From Incurvaria masculella (taxonomy: Eukaryota; Arthropoda; Insecta; Lepidoptera; Incurvariidae): a stretch of DNA of 64,000 nucleotides. The notes below the pieces were generated by a model that was given only the letters and a program-made list of their open reading frames with translations, did not search any database and was not told the DNA's origin. The translations under genes and the position numbers were made by a program. The stretch's first letter is position 1. Every line of letters begins with the position of its first letter. Of the stretch, positions 11,231-22,861 are shown one piece after another. The stretch lies in NCBI GenBank assembly GCA_946894095.1, contig OX335651.1, forward strand, positions 2,316,501 to 2,380,500, written 5' to 3'.

Positions 11231-11942
11231 CATAATAACATCAGTGCAAATCTATGAGAAATAGAACTTACTTAACTAACAAAGTTGCTTATGCAAAAAT
11301 ACGTATGGTCTTACAAGTATTCTCTGGTGTAAAAGCCGTCGTCAACTTAACAACCTATGTCGGGTGTATAAAGCCCTCATCATGTTTGATACGGATGCAG
11401 TGTATCAAGTCAATATTATATTTGTAAAATAATTATATAAAAAATACTACCGGCGTAGTATTAATTTAAAAAATACTTCCAATAAAGTATTGTCCATAGA
11501 TATGGTCTTTTAATATTAAATCGCAAAAGAGGGTTTTATCGCAGAGAGCTTCGTTTAATTATAATACACTTTAGCATTAAGAATCGATATTATATTATTT
11601 TTAAATTAATTAAAAGGGATTTATCTTGTTACTGCAGTTAATTTATTGTACAATGTAACACTATTGTGAATAAAGCTCTTAGAAGTTTTGGCTAGTCTGT
11701 GTTTAGGAAATTGTATGTTAAGCTTATTTGCAGTGTTATGGTAATGTTCATCAGAGTTTAAGAGTCGCCATTTCTATTGTTTTCTTTGCAAAGACGATAT
11801 TTTGGTACACATACGTATTTGCACGATTCATTAATACATTATTAACACAACATATTTCTAGAGTATTGTAGCACTTTTAGTAACGCATCTTTTGATAGTA
11901 TTTTCAGTTCACTATCTTAATAATCTAGGCTCCCGGTCGCAC
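11231..11942. other. AT-rich spacer, nothing recognised
   Basis: No open frame or repeat shared with the rest of the window was noticed. Confidence 0.4.
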
Positions 11943-12436
11943 TTTTTAGGGTTCCGTACCCAAAGGGTAAAAACGGAACCCTATTACGTACGTCCGTCCG
12001 TCCGTTCATCCGTCCGTTTGTCACAGGGCTGTATCTCACGAACCTTAATAGGTAGGCAGCTGAAATTTTCACAGAGTGTGTATTTATTTGGTCGCTTTAA
12101 CTACAAATAGGCAAAATAAAAAATTAAAAAAAAATGAAAAAACTTATTTTAGTAGATTTATGCTCTTTAAATCGTTTTTAGGGTTCCGTTATTCAAAAGG
12201 AAAAAATGAAACCCTTATACGATCACTTCGGTGTCCGTCTGTCAGTGTGTCTGTATTTCAAGATCCCTTTTCACAGGAACGTAAGTATTAAATTGAAGCG
12301 ACCGAAAAAATATTTTCATGGCTAAAAATGCTTTGAAACGACCAGAGTCAACATTACGTCTAGGTTGATTTTTTTGTGTTAAATCGTGTTAAGCCCTTCG
12401 TGTGCAAGTCCGACTCGTACTTGGCCGGTTTTTTTA
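11943..12436 (+). mobile_element. CCGGTTTTT-type repeat, composite
   Basis: It begins TTTTTAGGGTTCCGTACCC at 11943 and ends GCAAGTCCGACTCGTACTTG-GCCGGTTTTTTT at 12436. In the middle (12178-12290) a second GGGTTCCGTTATTC head appears with a different GTCCGTCTGTCAGTG core. The element is therefore a chimera or two nested copies. Confidence 0.7.
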
Positions 12437-13270
12437 CAACGGTTTACTGAAGCGACCGAAAACATATTTTCAAGGCTAAAAATGCTTTAAAACGATCAGA
12501 GTCAACGTTACGTCTAGGTCCGTTGGGCGGAGTGAAGAACGAGAGGGGTAAGCAGAGCCGATAACAATAGCTTACGGCTGTCAACGGCATCTCTCGTACG
12601 CCGCCGCCACACCGGTCTCGGTAAATGAACACAAATACGCCTCCCTTTGTATTGTACCTCAACCGAGCCTACCTTGTGACACATATAGTCGATGGAAATG
12701 GTAATTATTTATTAACCTTTGCGATGCGTATGCCAGTGAGTAAACAGGATGAGTCAGCAACTAAATTCATGATTTTCGGGAAGAAAAATGGGGGCTTATT
12801 TGGTCTTTCTTATTTTTATTTATTTTCGCCTTGTATCAACATATTTGGTGACGAGTGACGTTTGGAGATAGCCATTTTGATGTAAAAAAATACAGAAATA
12901 TATTAATAATTTTCGCGTCACAGAATCTAGGAATAAAGCAGTAGTCACTAAGATATAGTAATTGAGACATCGGGCTTTCTCCTCTTGCCGAATTTTGATT
13001 GTCAAGTATTTTCGAGTGTTAAAATAATCGATTAAAATAGCTGTACTTTTCGGTTGCGTTGACCCAGAAGCTTGATTTTTACAGCTTCCCGCAAAACCAC
13101 ATATTCTCAATTTCAATTTAATACTTCCACCACGCGTTCCTGTGAAAAGGGATCTTGCAATACAGATACACTGACAGACGGACACCGAAGTGATCTTATA
13201 AAGCTTCCATTTCGCAGCATAAAGCAGGATTTCGACCATTAATGTGTCCGTTAAAAGATGATCTAAAAAG
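12437..13270. other. Spacer with repeated and inverted scraps
   Basis: 12448-12519 repeats 12292-12366 in direct orientation (ACCGAAAA, GCTAAAAATGCTTT, AGAGTCAACGTTACGTCTAG). 13135-13199 is an inverted copy of about 12220-12281 (GATCACTTCGGTGTCCGTC). The 139-codon minus-strand frame covering 12820-13239 overlaps this inverted repeat and is judged spurious. Confidence 0.5.
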
Positions 13271-13669
13271 TAGCGTTGACTGGCCTAGCGTACCAGAGAT
13301 CTGGGTTCAATTCCTCGCCCCGACATGCAGCACTTTCTTTCTCTTTCTGAGTTCTATAAGTGCATTTTCGTCACGATTGCTTGCTGCTCCATGGTTCGGA
13401 ATCTATGTAAAACTATAGGTACCCTTCCCCTACTAGGTGGTAGGGTCTAATCCCGCCCGGGTTGGTACCATCGCATTGGATGTAAAGATAGTCTAAGCGG
13501 CAATTAAAAAAAAATGTCCGTGTTGTCCATCCAGTTCAATGTAGTCGTGCTCATAAAGGGAAAGTCCTGGCATGGCACATAATTCCTTCGGGAATGTAGC
13601 GCATTGGGCTAATATCATAACGGTAGTTGTGTGGTATTAGCTATCCATGTCAGGTCGCATAAAAAAAAT
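13271..13669 (+). repeat. tRNA-headed SINE, full length
   Basis: The head has GGCCTAGCGTACCAG and the B box GGTTCAATTCC at 13304-13314. Next come CTTTCTCTTTCTGAGTTC and GCTGCTCCATGGTTCGGAAT. From there the body is shared with the 5S-headed SINE (CCGCCCGGGTTGGTACC, GTCCATCCAGTTCAATGTAG). It ends CATCCATGTCAGGTCGCATA followed by poly-A. Confidence 0.85.
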
Positions 13670-13835
13670 TACTAATAATAGGCGAAATTGTTTTCACACA
13701 ATTTGATTTCCATATGAATATGCAGCATCATATATTTACAAAACGTATTACTAGCATAAGAGCATAAAACATACGGTCCCAGATGCAACAAGTCATATTT
13801 ATTACGCCTCATGAAGCGTCAACTTTTTCTATTAA

Positions 13836-14377
13836 GGTGGCCCATCCCGCCCATCTCCCCATACAAAAGGGGAAAGAAGATCACGCCCATATTTCTTGTC
13901 AGAGATCCAAAATTTTGCTCAAAATAGCTTTATTTGATCAAACTAGATGTCTGATGACCATTAGCATTGTAAAATTGTGTTTGGTTTCTAAGTTATAAGG
14001 TCCGAAAGGTCGAATTTTTCGCGCGTTTTATATAATAACTTTGGGGGCAGATTACGCAATGATAAAGTAAGAACATCTTAAAAAGATTAGTTATCAGACA
14101 TAGCTTATTTAATCAAGATTTATAATCTATTTGGTTTTAGTTCGATTTTTTACTACAGCAGTCGTGGTTTACTTTTAGCTATAAGTAGTTTTAAAATTAA
14201 ATTTTTCGTAAATCTTACCAAATCATACACTATGTACATTGTCTTTTTTGTGGACATGTTGCATCTTCCTCATCACGGAGCCTGTCTTATTCTTTGAAAC
14301 AGAGAAGGTCCTAGAGCGCAACAGCACGGTTTTGTACCGTGCCCGCGAATGAGTTAGGCCCGCCGGGTTGGGCCACC
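13836..14377 (+). mobile_element. 542-bp TTAA-flanked MITE (copy 1)
   Basis: It is bounded by TTAA (13832-13835 and 14378-14381). The ends are GGTGGCCCATCCCG and CGGGTTGGGCCACC, inverted repeats of about 14 bases. A near-identical copy of exactly the same length is at 21633-22174, a third at 44788-45329 (minus) and a truncated one at 31515-31980 (minus). The non-coding body and TTAA target fit a piggyBac-type non-autonomous element, although the terminal bases differ from canonical piggyBac. Confidence 0.85.
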
Positions 14378-14381
14378 TTAA

Positions 14382-15420
14382 ACTTTACACGATGGCGCCT
14401 CAGTGAGACTCTTAATTCGATTGTTTGCCAACTTTCATTCTAGCGTCTCGTCTCGTCTAGTATCGTCTCGTCTTCTCTTTGTGTTGTAGAAGTCAATTAG
14501 AGTTGCGATTTAGGAATGCTGTTGTCTGGAATGCCGGCGTCTTAAGGGGGTGGGTCTGTCACAGTAGATGGCGCCACGGTCGTTCGCGAATATTTATTTT
14601 TATTTATTTATATTAATTTATTGCACTTTTTTCACTATGCCTCCTAATTATCTCACCAACACACACATAACATCATCAGATTTTTTTCAAACGGTTGAAT
14701 GCGATTACATATATAAATGCGTATTGCGCTAGTCAACAAAACCATACTTGTTAACTGGCTATTTTAGCGAGTTATAGCAGAAATAGCGACGAACGCCTTC
14801 GGCAATATCTACAAGGACGAACAAACCCTCTTAAGGGTTCAACCATGCCTATTTCGCCTCAAGTCTCCGAAGCGTTATCTCAAAGGCTAAGTGGACTCGG
14901 AGATCCCCGACCTGGAACGTTTGAAAAAAAGTTGCCACATTGTTTGGCCTCATTTTAGGTTCCTTTAGAAAGGGATGCCTAAGGCAATATTTCTTGTCAA
15001 AAAAGTTTATGAAACGAAATTGCCTATGCCGTTTAAGCCTATTCATTTCAGGTGCGGTAAAATTGGAGACATTATGAAGGCGGCACGCGCCGTACTCGTG
15101 TCGGCGCAGCTATTGTCGTGATAACCTGTCACGAGGCTAGCGGTAATAGGCCAGTAAAGATATATTTAAGAGTTAAAAAAAACTTACATATTTTTACCAC
15201 TTTTTCCACACAACTACCGAGTTACCTGTACTACTAACTACGAAGTACAATATAAATGTATGTTCCATATACTTCGTTCAATTTTTGCGGTACAGTAAAA
15301 ATAACCTAGTCTGCATAATCTAGCTTACATTTTTGGTTAAAAAAATACAGCTTCCTTCCATTAATTATTCGCAAAAGTAAGAGAGGGGGTAATCAAGCTG
15401 GTAGAGTTCGTTTATGTTTG
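14382..15420. other. Unrecognised spacer
   Basis: It includes a GTCTC/CGTCT-rich patch at 14446-14475. Open frames are short and featureless. Confidence 0.4.
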
Positions 15421-15663
15421 TCAGCGCAGTGAAAGACACCTCGGTAATCGATCATCGAGTTAAAGCAATACTAGACTCGCTAGGATTCGGAATGGGTGAC
15501 CTGTGGACTAGGTATCTCCCTTCCTTACTTACTAGGTTTCGGGGTTGATCCCACCCCTCTAAGTACCATCGTATTTAATAACAGAAACGTCATTTAAAAG
15601 TGTCCGTGAATTCCATATGGTTTGATGGAGCCGTACAATAAAAGGAAGGTTTAGGATTGGCAC
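15421..15663 (+). repeat. Old, diverged 5S-headed SINE
   Basis: ATCATCGAGTTAAAGCAATA and GAATGGGTGACC retain the 5S-like spacing. CTTCCTTACTTACTAGG, AAGTACCATCG and GGAGCCGTACAATAAAAGG match the body. It is clearly more divergent than the other copies, showing that the family has a long history here. Confidence 0.7.
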
Positions 15664-15664
15664 T

Positions 15665-15860
15665 TTTTATGTCAAGGGTGGCATACGGTGTACGCCAGAT
15701 CACAACATGAGAGGTGCCCCACAATCACCATGGACTTTTCAACTTTCAGGTGGCTGCGATAATTATGCCAGCCGGCCAGATTCTTCTTCACAACACGTTG
15801 AAGCGTCCCAGGTTGTATTTTGGGGGAAATAACTTGATAACCCTGCTTACCAACGCGATA
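15665..15860 (+). repeat. Unnamed interspersed repeat, copy 1 of 2
   Basis: Shares GGCATACGGTGTACGCCAG, CAACTTTCAGGTGG, ATGCCAGCCGGCCAG and TATTTTGGGGGAAA, in the same order and spacing, with 17722-17915. The class is unknown. Confidence 0.65.
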
Positions 15861-17215
15861 GATACAGTATCTAGAGTAACGGTTGTTTCTTATTTTCAGA
15901 CTGTCGACAATTAATGAGTGCACCAAGTTACAATGTCATGTGCAGGGCTTATATCATCACAATAACAGTTATTAAAACTCAATAAAAACGAAATTGCATT
16001 TAAAAACATGTAATTTACTATGTTTCTTAGCCTATAGCCGAAGCGATCTCATCGTCTGAACGTGCTGTCTTGCTTTACGAGCTTAGCGTAAAATGAACAA
16101 AATATTGAAAGAAGAAAATTGCTTTGTTGCCAAAATTAAGTCTAGGTAACACGATGATAGTGTAATCATGTACCGTTTTACTGATAAAAACGAATTTAAT
16201 ATTGTTACAATTCCAGGATATTTCCGAAATTTTCGGTTCTTTTATTTATTTTTAAGCTAAAATTTTAAAAGTGGGATTTGAGCAATTTTATCAAGTTAAG
16301 TAAAACAAACTAACAACATGGAGACGCGGTTTAACTTAGTTATCTAGTTCCTAGTTACCTACATTGTGTGAAGTGGTATGTTAGTCTAATATCTCACGGT
16401 CAGTCTATGTCCATTAAATTTTTTGATTGCATTACACCCAGTCATTGCTTCGTCTCGATCGAAAACCAATACTTTATTGTCTTTCGAGTCATGTTTTCTC
16501 CTTTCCGGAAGTCGAAATCGAGAATATCATAGAATATCATAGAATATGGTGGTGAGGGGTGCCTCCCCTCGACTCCACCCCCCGCGCATGGTTGAAAAAG
16601 TTTTCAGGCTGCGGATAATTAGCGACCGCTAAAGAAGCGCACAATCACTCGGCTAACAACCCCGGCGATCGTGTTAACAACGGTACGTCAGCGGCAAAGC
16701 TTTTCAAAGTTTTACAGAAAGCCTAAAAGATATTTTCGTGTTCTTCTGCACTAGACTGAAGGGGAAAAAACGATTAATTTTGCCTGTCCATTTTGGAAAC
16801 ATGAAGTAACCTACATTATCATTGAAATGAACATTTTAAACTTGAATGCATGCTTTATAAGCATGGCTAATCTTATTTTTCAAAGCATTGATTAAAAAAA
16901 ACTTAATGATGAAATATTCAAATCGATTAACGTTTTCGTTTATTCTTTTCAAAAACGTGATATATGTTAATGCTTAAAGGCTAACTCCATGTGTTAGAAT
17001 AAAAGTCCACGTTAATAAAGTCAGTAAAGAGTATTTTTTATTCAAATGTCGTTCGAACCAATTTCCTTTAGTTAATTAAATAAATTAGGTCCTTAAAAAT
17101 GTCCTATTTAAAATTTCAATACGAATCTATCCTAATATGTTATTTAACTTTTTTTTATTTATTTATTTTAACTATATTATTGTCATACTTTTAGGCATAT
17201 CTTCAGAGTCTATCA
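15861..17215. other. AT-rich spacer
   Basis: No gene. It holds a short AGAATATCAT tandem at about 16520-16545 next to a GC-rich patch (16555-16590). Confidence 0.4.
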
Positions 17216-17216
17216 T

Positions 17217-17295
17217 ACGTATTCAGAGTGGGCGTACTAACTTTAATACTACGGACTAAACCGGTTTTTGTATGGTCAGTCCGGTGCTTATCCCG
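17217..17295 (+). repeat. GGACTAAACCGGTTTTT mini-repeat, copy 1
   Basis: ATTCAGAGTGGGCGTACTAA, GGACTAAACCGGTTTTTG and GGTCAGTCCGGTGC match the copy at 40941-41033. It contains an internal dyad (ACTAA / GTCAGTCC). Confidence 0.6.
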
Positions 17296-17342
17296 CACTA
17301 TGTTTTGACATATGTTCTTAGATTTACACCGTCGCTGCACAT

Positions 17343-17554
17343 AATGTTTTGAAAGCTTATGGTTTTCCGGTGTGCAATGCCGTGCTTGGCCGACATGTTT
17401 CGCCTCCCACGACGGAAGCCACGTCAGGGCCACTTCGTTGCCCCGGAGTTACGTCTGACAGCCCGGCTTGTCAAACGGTAACAGTCGTGGGAGGCGAAAC
17501 ATGTCGGCCAAGCACGGCATTGCACACCGGAAAACCGTAAGTTTTCAAAACATT
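17343..17554. mobile_element. Near-perfect hairpin, 71-base arms
   Basis: 17343-17413 and 17484-17554 are reverse complements with 69 of 71 positions matching by hand alignment, around a 70-base centre. The arms end AATGTTTTGAAA and contain TTGGCCGACATGTTTCGCC. Arms are GC-rich relative to their surroundings. Near-identity suggests a recent insertion or ongoing arm conversion; the family is unknown. Confidence 0.85.
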
Positions 17555-17721
17555 AAGTTTTGACAGTTTCAGGTTCATACGACTGTATCATCATACATAG
17601 CCTGAACAATTTTGTGTGGGACCATCCTGTGTTTATATCAAGAAAAAAGAATAATTCAAATTAGTCCTGGCAATATACATTTATAAGTGGACAAGGCCAA
17701 AATAAGTACATATAAAGTCGG

Positions 17722-17915
17722 GTCGTATGGCATTTTATGTTAGGCGCGGCATATGGCATGCGCCAGGACCTATTAAGGTGCCCGACGACGCACATGGGTT
17801 TTCGAAACTTTCAGGGGGACTGTGGAAACCATGCCGGCCGGCCAGGTGCCTCTTCGCACACCGTTTGAAGGAGCCCAGGTTCTATTTTGGGGGAAACGAC
17901 CAGGCGGTAACTCGA
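17722..17915 (+). repeat. Unnamed interspersed repeat, copy 2 of 2
   Basis: Second copy of the 15665-15860 repeat (GGCATATGGCATGCGCCAGG, AACTTTCAGGGGGAC, ATGCCGGCCGGCCAGG, TATTTTGGGGGAAACG). Confidence 0.65.
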
Positions 17916-18292
17916 TTTTGAAATACAAAGTTTTATAATATCATCACTAGAGCAGGCTCAATACTTTTAAATTTATAGGTTAATTGTAACAAAAAAATGC
18001 TTTTAATCATAATAAACCGAATATTTCGACAAAAAAACTTTACAAGATAAACAGACAAGAGAATAAATCTTCATATGTGTTGGTTCCATTGTCCTGAGAT
18101 CAATTTAATTATTGCTGCAATAGTTAGATGTCTGTGCCTACTAGTTTTACATTTCTAATTTTCAATATTTTAAACATCGAACACCATTGGTTACAATTCA
18201 AAGATAATAAATATTGCCCTTAGGAACATAAACGAAAGACTTTTTTGATCTTTTTATGATTCAAATACAAAATAATTGTGCATAATACTCTC

Positions 18293-18590
18293 TACCATGG
18301 AGAACGCTTGTCGGACCTGCGTAACGATGATCTTACATCCCCTCTCTACGCTCAACGCGGAACTGGCAGAGATGGGGACACTGTCAACATTCCCAAAATT
18401 AGACCAACCGATCCTCGAGATCCTCAATCTATAGGGCCGGTCAACTATGGAATAGACTCTCATGAACACTGAAGAGAAAGTAAGAAGAAGTGGCATGTGG
18501 TCGATATCGCGTCTCCGCCGTATGGTCAAAGTGACCGTATTATTATATCGAAATCGGACAGCGCATCGTATGCCACACAGTCGAAGCATC
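18293..18590 (+). repeat. Interspersed repeat, probable LINE 3' region
   Basis: 18293-18365 (ATGGAGAACG, CATCCCCTCTCTAC) resembles 63886-63960. 18387-18415 (CAACATTCCCAAAATTAGAC) resembles 52489-52515. 18483-18585 (CGCGTCTCCGCCGTATGG) resembles 19665-19760. It looks like one older element of which scraps occur elsewhere; class uncertain. Confidence 0.5.
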
Positions 18591-18732
18591 GCCACCGAGC
18601 GCGCATGTGCTGTAAAAATGCGTTCGTCAAGTCAGTTTCTAGTCACACAAGCCCGCCAATTATACTAAATGTCTGCGACTATTTATATGTGGATTAAATG
18701 TGACTATATTTTGCTCATGGCCGTGTTGATTT

Positions 18733-18849
18733 TGGCAACTACCATCATGATATTAGCCCAATACACCACGAGGAATTAGGTGCCATGCTAGGACCTTCCC
18801 TTTATGAGCACCGCTACACTGAACTGGATGGAAAACACGGCCAATTTTG
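18733..18849 (-). repeat. SINE 3' fragment
   Basis: Minus-strand SINE end, from CATCATGATATTAGCCCAAT to GAACTGGATGGAAAACACGG. Confidence 0.75.
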
Positions 18850-20377
18850 TAGTTGCTCTAGGTGTTGCTTACTTGTTGGCCGGCTTCCGACTACGAAGTC
18901 ACTTGAGTCTATGGATAGTGGGTAGTGAAAACGACAACTCGCAGAATATAGAGAGGATAGTGGATAAAGAACGAAACGACAACTCGCAGAATATAGAGTG
19001 AGCAGCGTCAAACCGTCAAAGTACGCGTGTTGGGAGCCGTTCGATCCGGGAGCTCTGAATAAATCAACGACATTGACAGCCAGCTCACACCTGCCGCGTT
19101 TTAATTCCTACACAGTTCGGAGTTGCTATAAACTTGGAGCCTCCTTCGCTCCAGACAATGGACAGAATTCCGGCGCCAAGTCTGTGCCTCACCTCGCGTT
19201 CTTTCACATTTAATCCTTTGTAAATTCGAGCGGACACCGAACAAAGCGGAATTTATCTCGCAGTCACTGGCAGACTTTGTTAATTGTAATTGCCTGGAAT
19301 ATTTTCGTTGCAGCGCATTCGCTTGAAATAATATTTCAATTAGTACTGTGCGGATCCTCGGCTTCTCGGTAAAAGGGACCGACTCTTAATGTTGTGCTTA
19401 ATTTTGTAACGTGTCTGTTAAAGTAAACGCACGTTTTTAAAGGGATTCTTATACAGCACAGAATATGTTTAACTGTTTTCGGCGTACATTGGATGCCCAT
19501 GAACATTGGATTCGCTTAATTTCAGCTCTCTAATCTCACTTCTGCATATATTCTGAAGGGTTCTGAGTAAACAAGGATCTGTCACATTGTGGCATCTGTC
19601 TGATTATTTTAGCATAATTCGTGATATAAATAACGAGACAAGTAGACACATGGGTGAACCCATGGGAAGTGGCAAGCGGTCAATATTGCGTCTCCGCCGT
19701 ATGGCCAAATTGGCTATATAATTGTATGGGAATCTGGCTACGCGTCCCATACCACACAAGTAAATATAATTTTTCGTACTAAGCATGTACTTCGCTTATT
19801 CCTATCCGTCTATCTTATCTATCTTCTTAAAGTGGAAAGAGATGGCAGCTACTAGGAGCAATAATTGGTCGCTGTCAATTTTATCTTGCAAGCCAGGTGT
19901 CATGTCAGCCCCTAGGCGGGATATTGTGTCAAAAGTTAGATATTTAACCTCGTGTTTGTATAAAATGTGCAAAGTGCAACTCGATGGATAGCCTTCCTTA
20001 CATTGCATGACTAGATTGAACTAGACGGGAATACTGACCTATTTTCAAAAAAGAATATAAAAAATCATCAAGATCAGTTAAGCCGTTAAGATAAACACGT
20101 AAGATAAACACAAGCCCACCGGATTTGTATACGTAAGCAATGGCGGATGGTCAGCTAGACAAAATATAGTCCTAATAACAGCGTCATCTATCGGGTCGAA
20201 CAAAGTTAAAAACCATTTAAACTAGTCCAGCTGTAGGAAGTCCTCTGAGTTTTTCTTATGGTATAAATCTTTATTCCATAAATTGGAATCCGGTAGTGGT
20301 AAACTACAGGATTACAGTAGTGCAGTAGTCCTGTAGTGTAACATATTTATAAAAAGAGCGAATATGTTGCAAATTAT
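18850..20377. other. Spacer with small repeats
   Basis: AACGACAACTCGCAGAATAT occurs twice, 42 bases apart (18933 and 18975). 19665-19760 repeats part of 18483-18585. No gene recognised. Confidence 0.4.
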
Positions 20378-20746
20378 GCCTCAGTGGCCCAATGGCGCGA
20401 CACTTCGGCGATCGCTCTCCGAAGTTAAGCAACGCTGGGTCCGGTCTGGTCTTGGATGGGTGACCATTCGACCGTTGAGAGAGGCTGGCCATGGTTCGGA
20501 TTCCACGTCAACTGTAGGTCCCCCTTCCTTACTTACTAGGTGGTAGGGTTTAATCCCGCCCGGGTTGGTACAATCGCGTTGGAGGAACGATGGTCGAAGT
20601 GGCAATGAAAATTGTCCGTTTTTTCCATCCAGTTCAATGTAGCCGTGCAATATAAGGAAAGGTCCTGGCATGGCACCTAGTTCCCATGTGGTGTGTTGGG
20701 CTAATACCATGACAGAAGGTGTGGTATTAGCCATCCAATTAAAAAA
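20378..20746 (+). repeat. 5S-headed SINE, full length (copy D)
   Basis: All modules are present: GCCCAATGGCGCGAC, GATCGCTCTCCGAAGTTAAG, GGATGGGTGACC, CCGCCCGGGTTGGTAC. It ends GGTATTAGCCATCCAATTAA followed by A, lacking the last dozen bases of the usual tail. Confidence 0.85.
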
Positions 20747-21632
20747 CAATGTAAGTCTACTTAGTTAAGTGGTTTCTCAAAGGACTTTCCGTAGCGGGAC
20801 TAGTATATGTGACTCCATAAGTTGAGCAAAAAAATCAACAAATCCGGACAAGCCGTTGAGGAGGAAAATAATTACGAACAAACGCACACCGGTATTTTGA
20901 GAGCTAGAATATTAACTTAAAAGACATTCATAGATATGCAGTTTTATTTTTATCCATTACGACGTCCCTTCCGAAAATGTTGAACGGTACTTAGCCCCGT
21001 AAAGTGACTACGCAGAGGGGTAATTTTACCTCGTTAGAGATGCAAAAAGCTTTTTGTTCCAAGGCCGAGGCTACAAGCGGCAGGCGTGACCTCATTACCA
21101 TGTCAAAGCCGCGTCGCATAGAGAATCGAGATCTTGAATCATTTACGACGTTTTCTAAGAAATTCGATCTGTTCCTACGAGCGCAAAGGAGCTTTAAATA
21201 AACATACGCGAGGCAAGAAACAGAGTCGCAGCGGAGTCCTCTACGATAGTTTTAATCCTTTTTTAAAAAAATTACCGTACCATAAATGATGTAGATTCTT
21301 TTATTATTTTCTTCAATGGTTTGGAAGGAATGTTGGCACACAAAAATATCACTGTAGAAAGATGTTTCAGAACTCATTTTACTTGCGCTGATTCTTTTGT
21401 TGTTGGGAGATTCTGGGTTCATTATTGTGGACGGAAAACTAGTAAAGTTTCTTTGCGGATTCTTCTTAACTGGTTGATAGATAATTAAATTAAAAAAAAA
21501 ATCTAATTCGTTACTGAAAAATATTCAAAATGTCACAACATTTCAATTTTCGTTTTGTGACAAGACCTGAAGCGTTAGATAAGTACCAAGTGTGAAAATG
21601 CGAGAATAATAACATATAATATTTTGTTTTAA
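20747..21632. other. Spacer with a LINE-3'-like scrap
   Basis: 21421-21480 carries GTAAAGTTTCTTTGCGGATT-CTTCTTAAC, matching the repeats at 10651 and 34816. The rest is unrecognised. Confidence 0.4.
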
Positions 21633-22174
21633 GGTGGCCCAACCCGCTCATCTCCCCATACAAAAGGGGAAAGAAGATCACGCCCATATTTCTTGTCAGA
21701 GATCCAAAATTTTGCTCAAAATAGCTTTATTTGATCGAACTAGATGTCTGATGACCATTGGCATTGTAAAATTGTGTTTGGTTTCTAAGTTATAAGGTCC
21801 AAAAGTTCTCATTTTTCGCGCGTTTTATACGATAACTTTGGCGGTGGATTACGCAATGATAAAGTAAGAACATCGTAAAAAGATTAGTCATCAGACATGG
21901 CTTATTTAATCAAGATTTATGATCTATTTGTTTTTTGTTAGATTTTTGACTACAGCGGTCGTGGTTTACTTTTAGCTAGAAGTCGTTTTGAAATTAAAAT
22001 TTTCGTAAATCTTACCAAATCATACACTATGCACATTGTCTTTTTTGTGGACATGTTGCATCTTCCTCATCACGGAGCCTGCCTTATTCTTTGAAACAGA
22101 GAAGGTCCCAGAGCGCAACAGCACGATTTTGTACTGTGCCCGCGAATAAGTTAGGCCCGCCGGGTTGGACCGCC
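21633..22174 (+). mobile_element. 542-bp TTAA-flanked MITE (copy 2)
   Basis: It is bounded by TTAA at 21629-21632 and 22175-22178. The left end is GGTGGCCCAACCCG and the right end CGGGTTGGACCGCC. It is the same length as the copies at 13836 and 44788 and differs by scattered substitutions. Confidence 0.85.
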
Positions 22175-22577
22175 TTAAGGTGAGCAGTGAACATTTAAAA
22201 GACAGACTCGCGAGGTATACAGCTCAGAGTGCCACTAGTAATAATTAGGGGACTCGTTCATGCGAGACTCGTCAGATAACGAAAGTGAATTTAATTTGCT
22301 TCGTAAAAAAATATATACGTCAAAAAAACTTTCAACTTGGGTTTTATTTGAAACCTTAAACACATTTTTGACCGGACGAAGAGCGAAGCTCGAGCTTAGC
22401 GTGTCTCCGTTTCAGACTGGGCAAAAATGCTTTCGTATGTCCGGCTGTTCTCCTCTACTTTCTTTGTTCTTTTATCTTTCTTCCAAGATTAAAATTTATA
22501 TCATAGTTGAACATGCGGATAAATCCATGGTTCAGAACTTATGGCAAACTGTCGGCTCTCTTACATTCAAGGGAGTG
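22175..22577. other. Unrecognised spacer with a 119-codon frame
   Basis: An open frame at 22260-22619 runs into the following SINE scrap and has no recognisable domain, so it is not called as a gene. Confidence 0.35.
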
Positions 22578-22850
22578 TTGAACTCGTCCGGGTTGGTACC
22601 ATTGCACTGGATGAAATAAGGACGAAGCGGCATTAAAAATTGTTTCGTATTACCTCATGAATACCGGCACCATTTATGTATCAGAAAATGAACCATTTTT
22701 TTGAAAAATAAATATTATATTCCGATGTCTCTTAGCGATCTCTATACTCATCAAATGACTTTAGCAAAATTAAATCATAAGTCATCATCATTGTATATTT
22801 ATAAAGGAATATCATGGCATGGCACCCCATGTCTTAGGGAATATATTTTA
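22578..22850 (+). repeat. Two SINE scraps split by other sequence
   Basis: 22578-22645 (CGTCCGGGTTGGTACCATTG, ACGAAGCGGCATTAAAAATT) and 22801-22850 (ATAAAGGAATATCATGGC, ATGGCACC) follow each other in SINE order. About 150 unrelated bases separate them, suggesting one old SINE interrupted by an insertion. Confidence 0.55.
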
Positions 22851-22861
22851 TGCTATATATT

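Noticed and set aside
12820..13239. 139-codon minus-strand open frame
   Set aside because: No domain or signal, and it overlaps an inverted scrap of the CCGGTTTTT-type repeat.
20381..20749. 122-codon minus-strand open frame, with similar ones at 6032, 10185, 10854 and 49729
   Set aside because: All are antisense translations of the 5S-headed SINE, so their similarity reflects the repeat and not a gene family.
22260..22619. 119-codon frame
   Set aside because: Its end is made of a SINE scrap and the remainder shows no domain or splice context.
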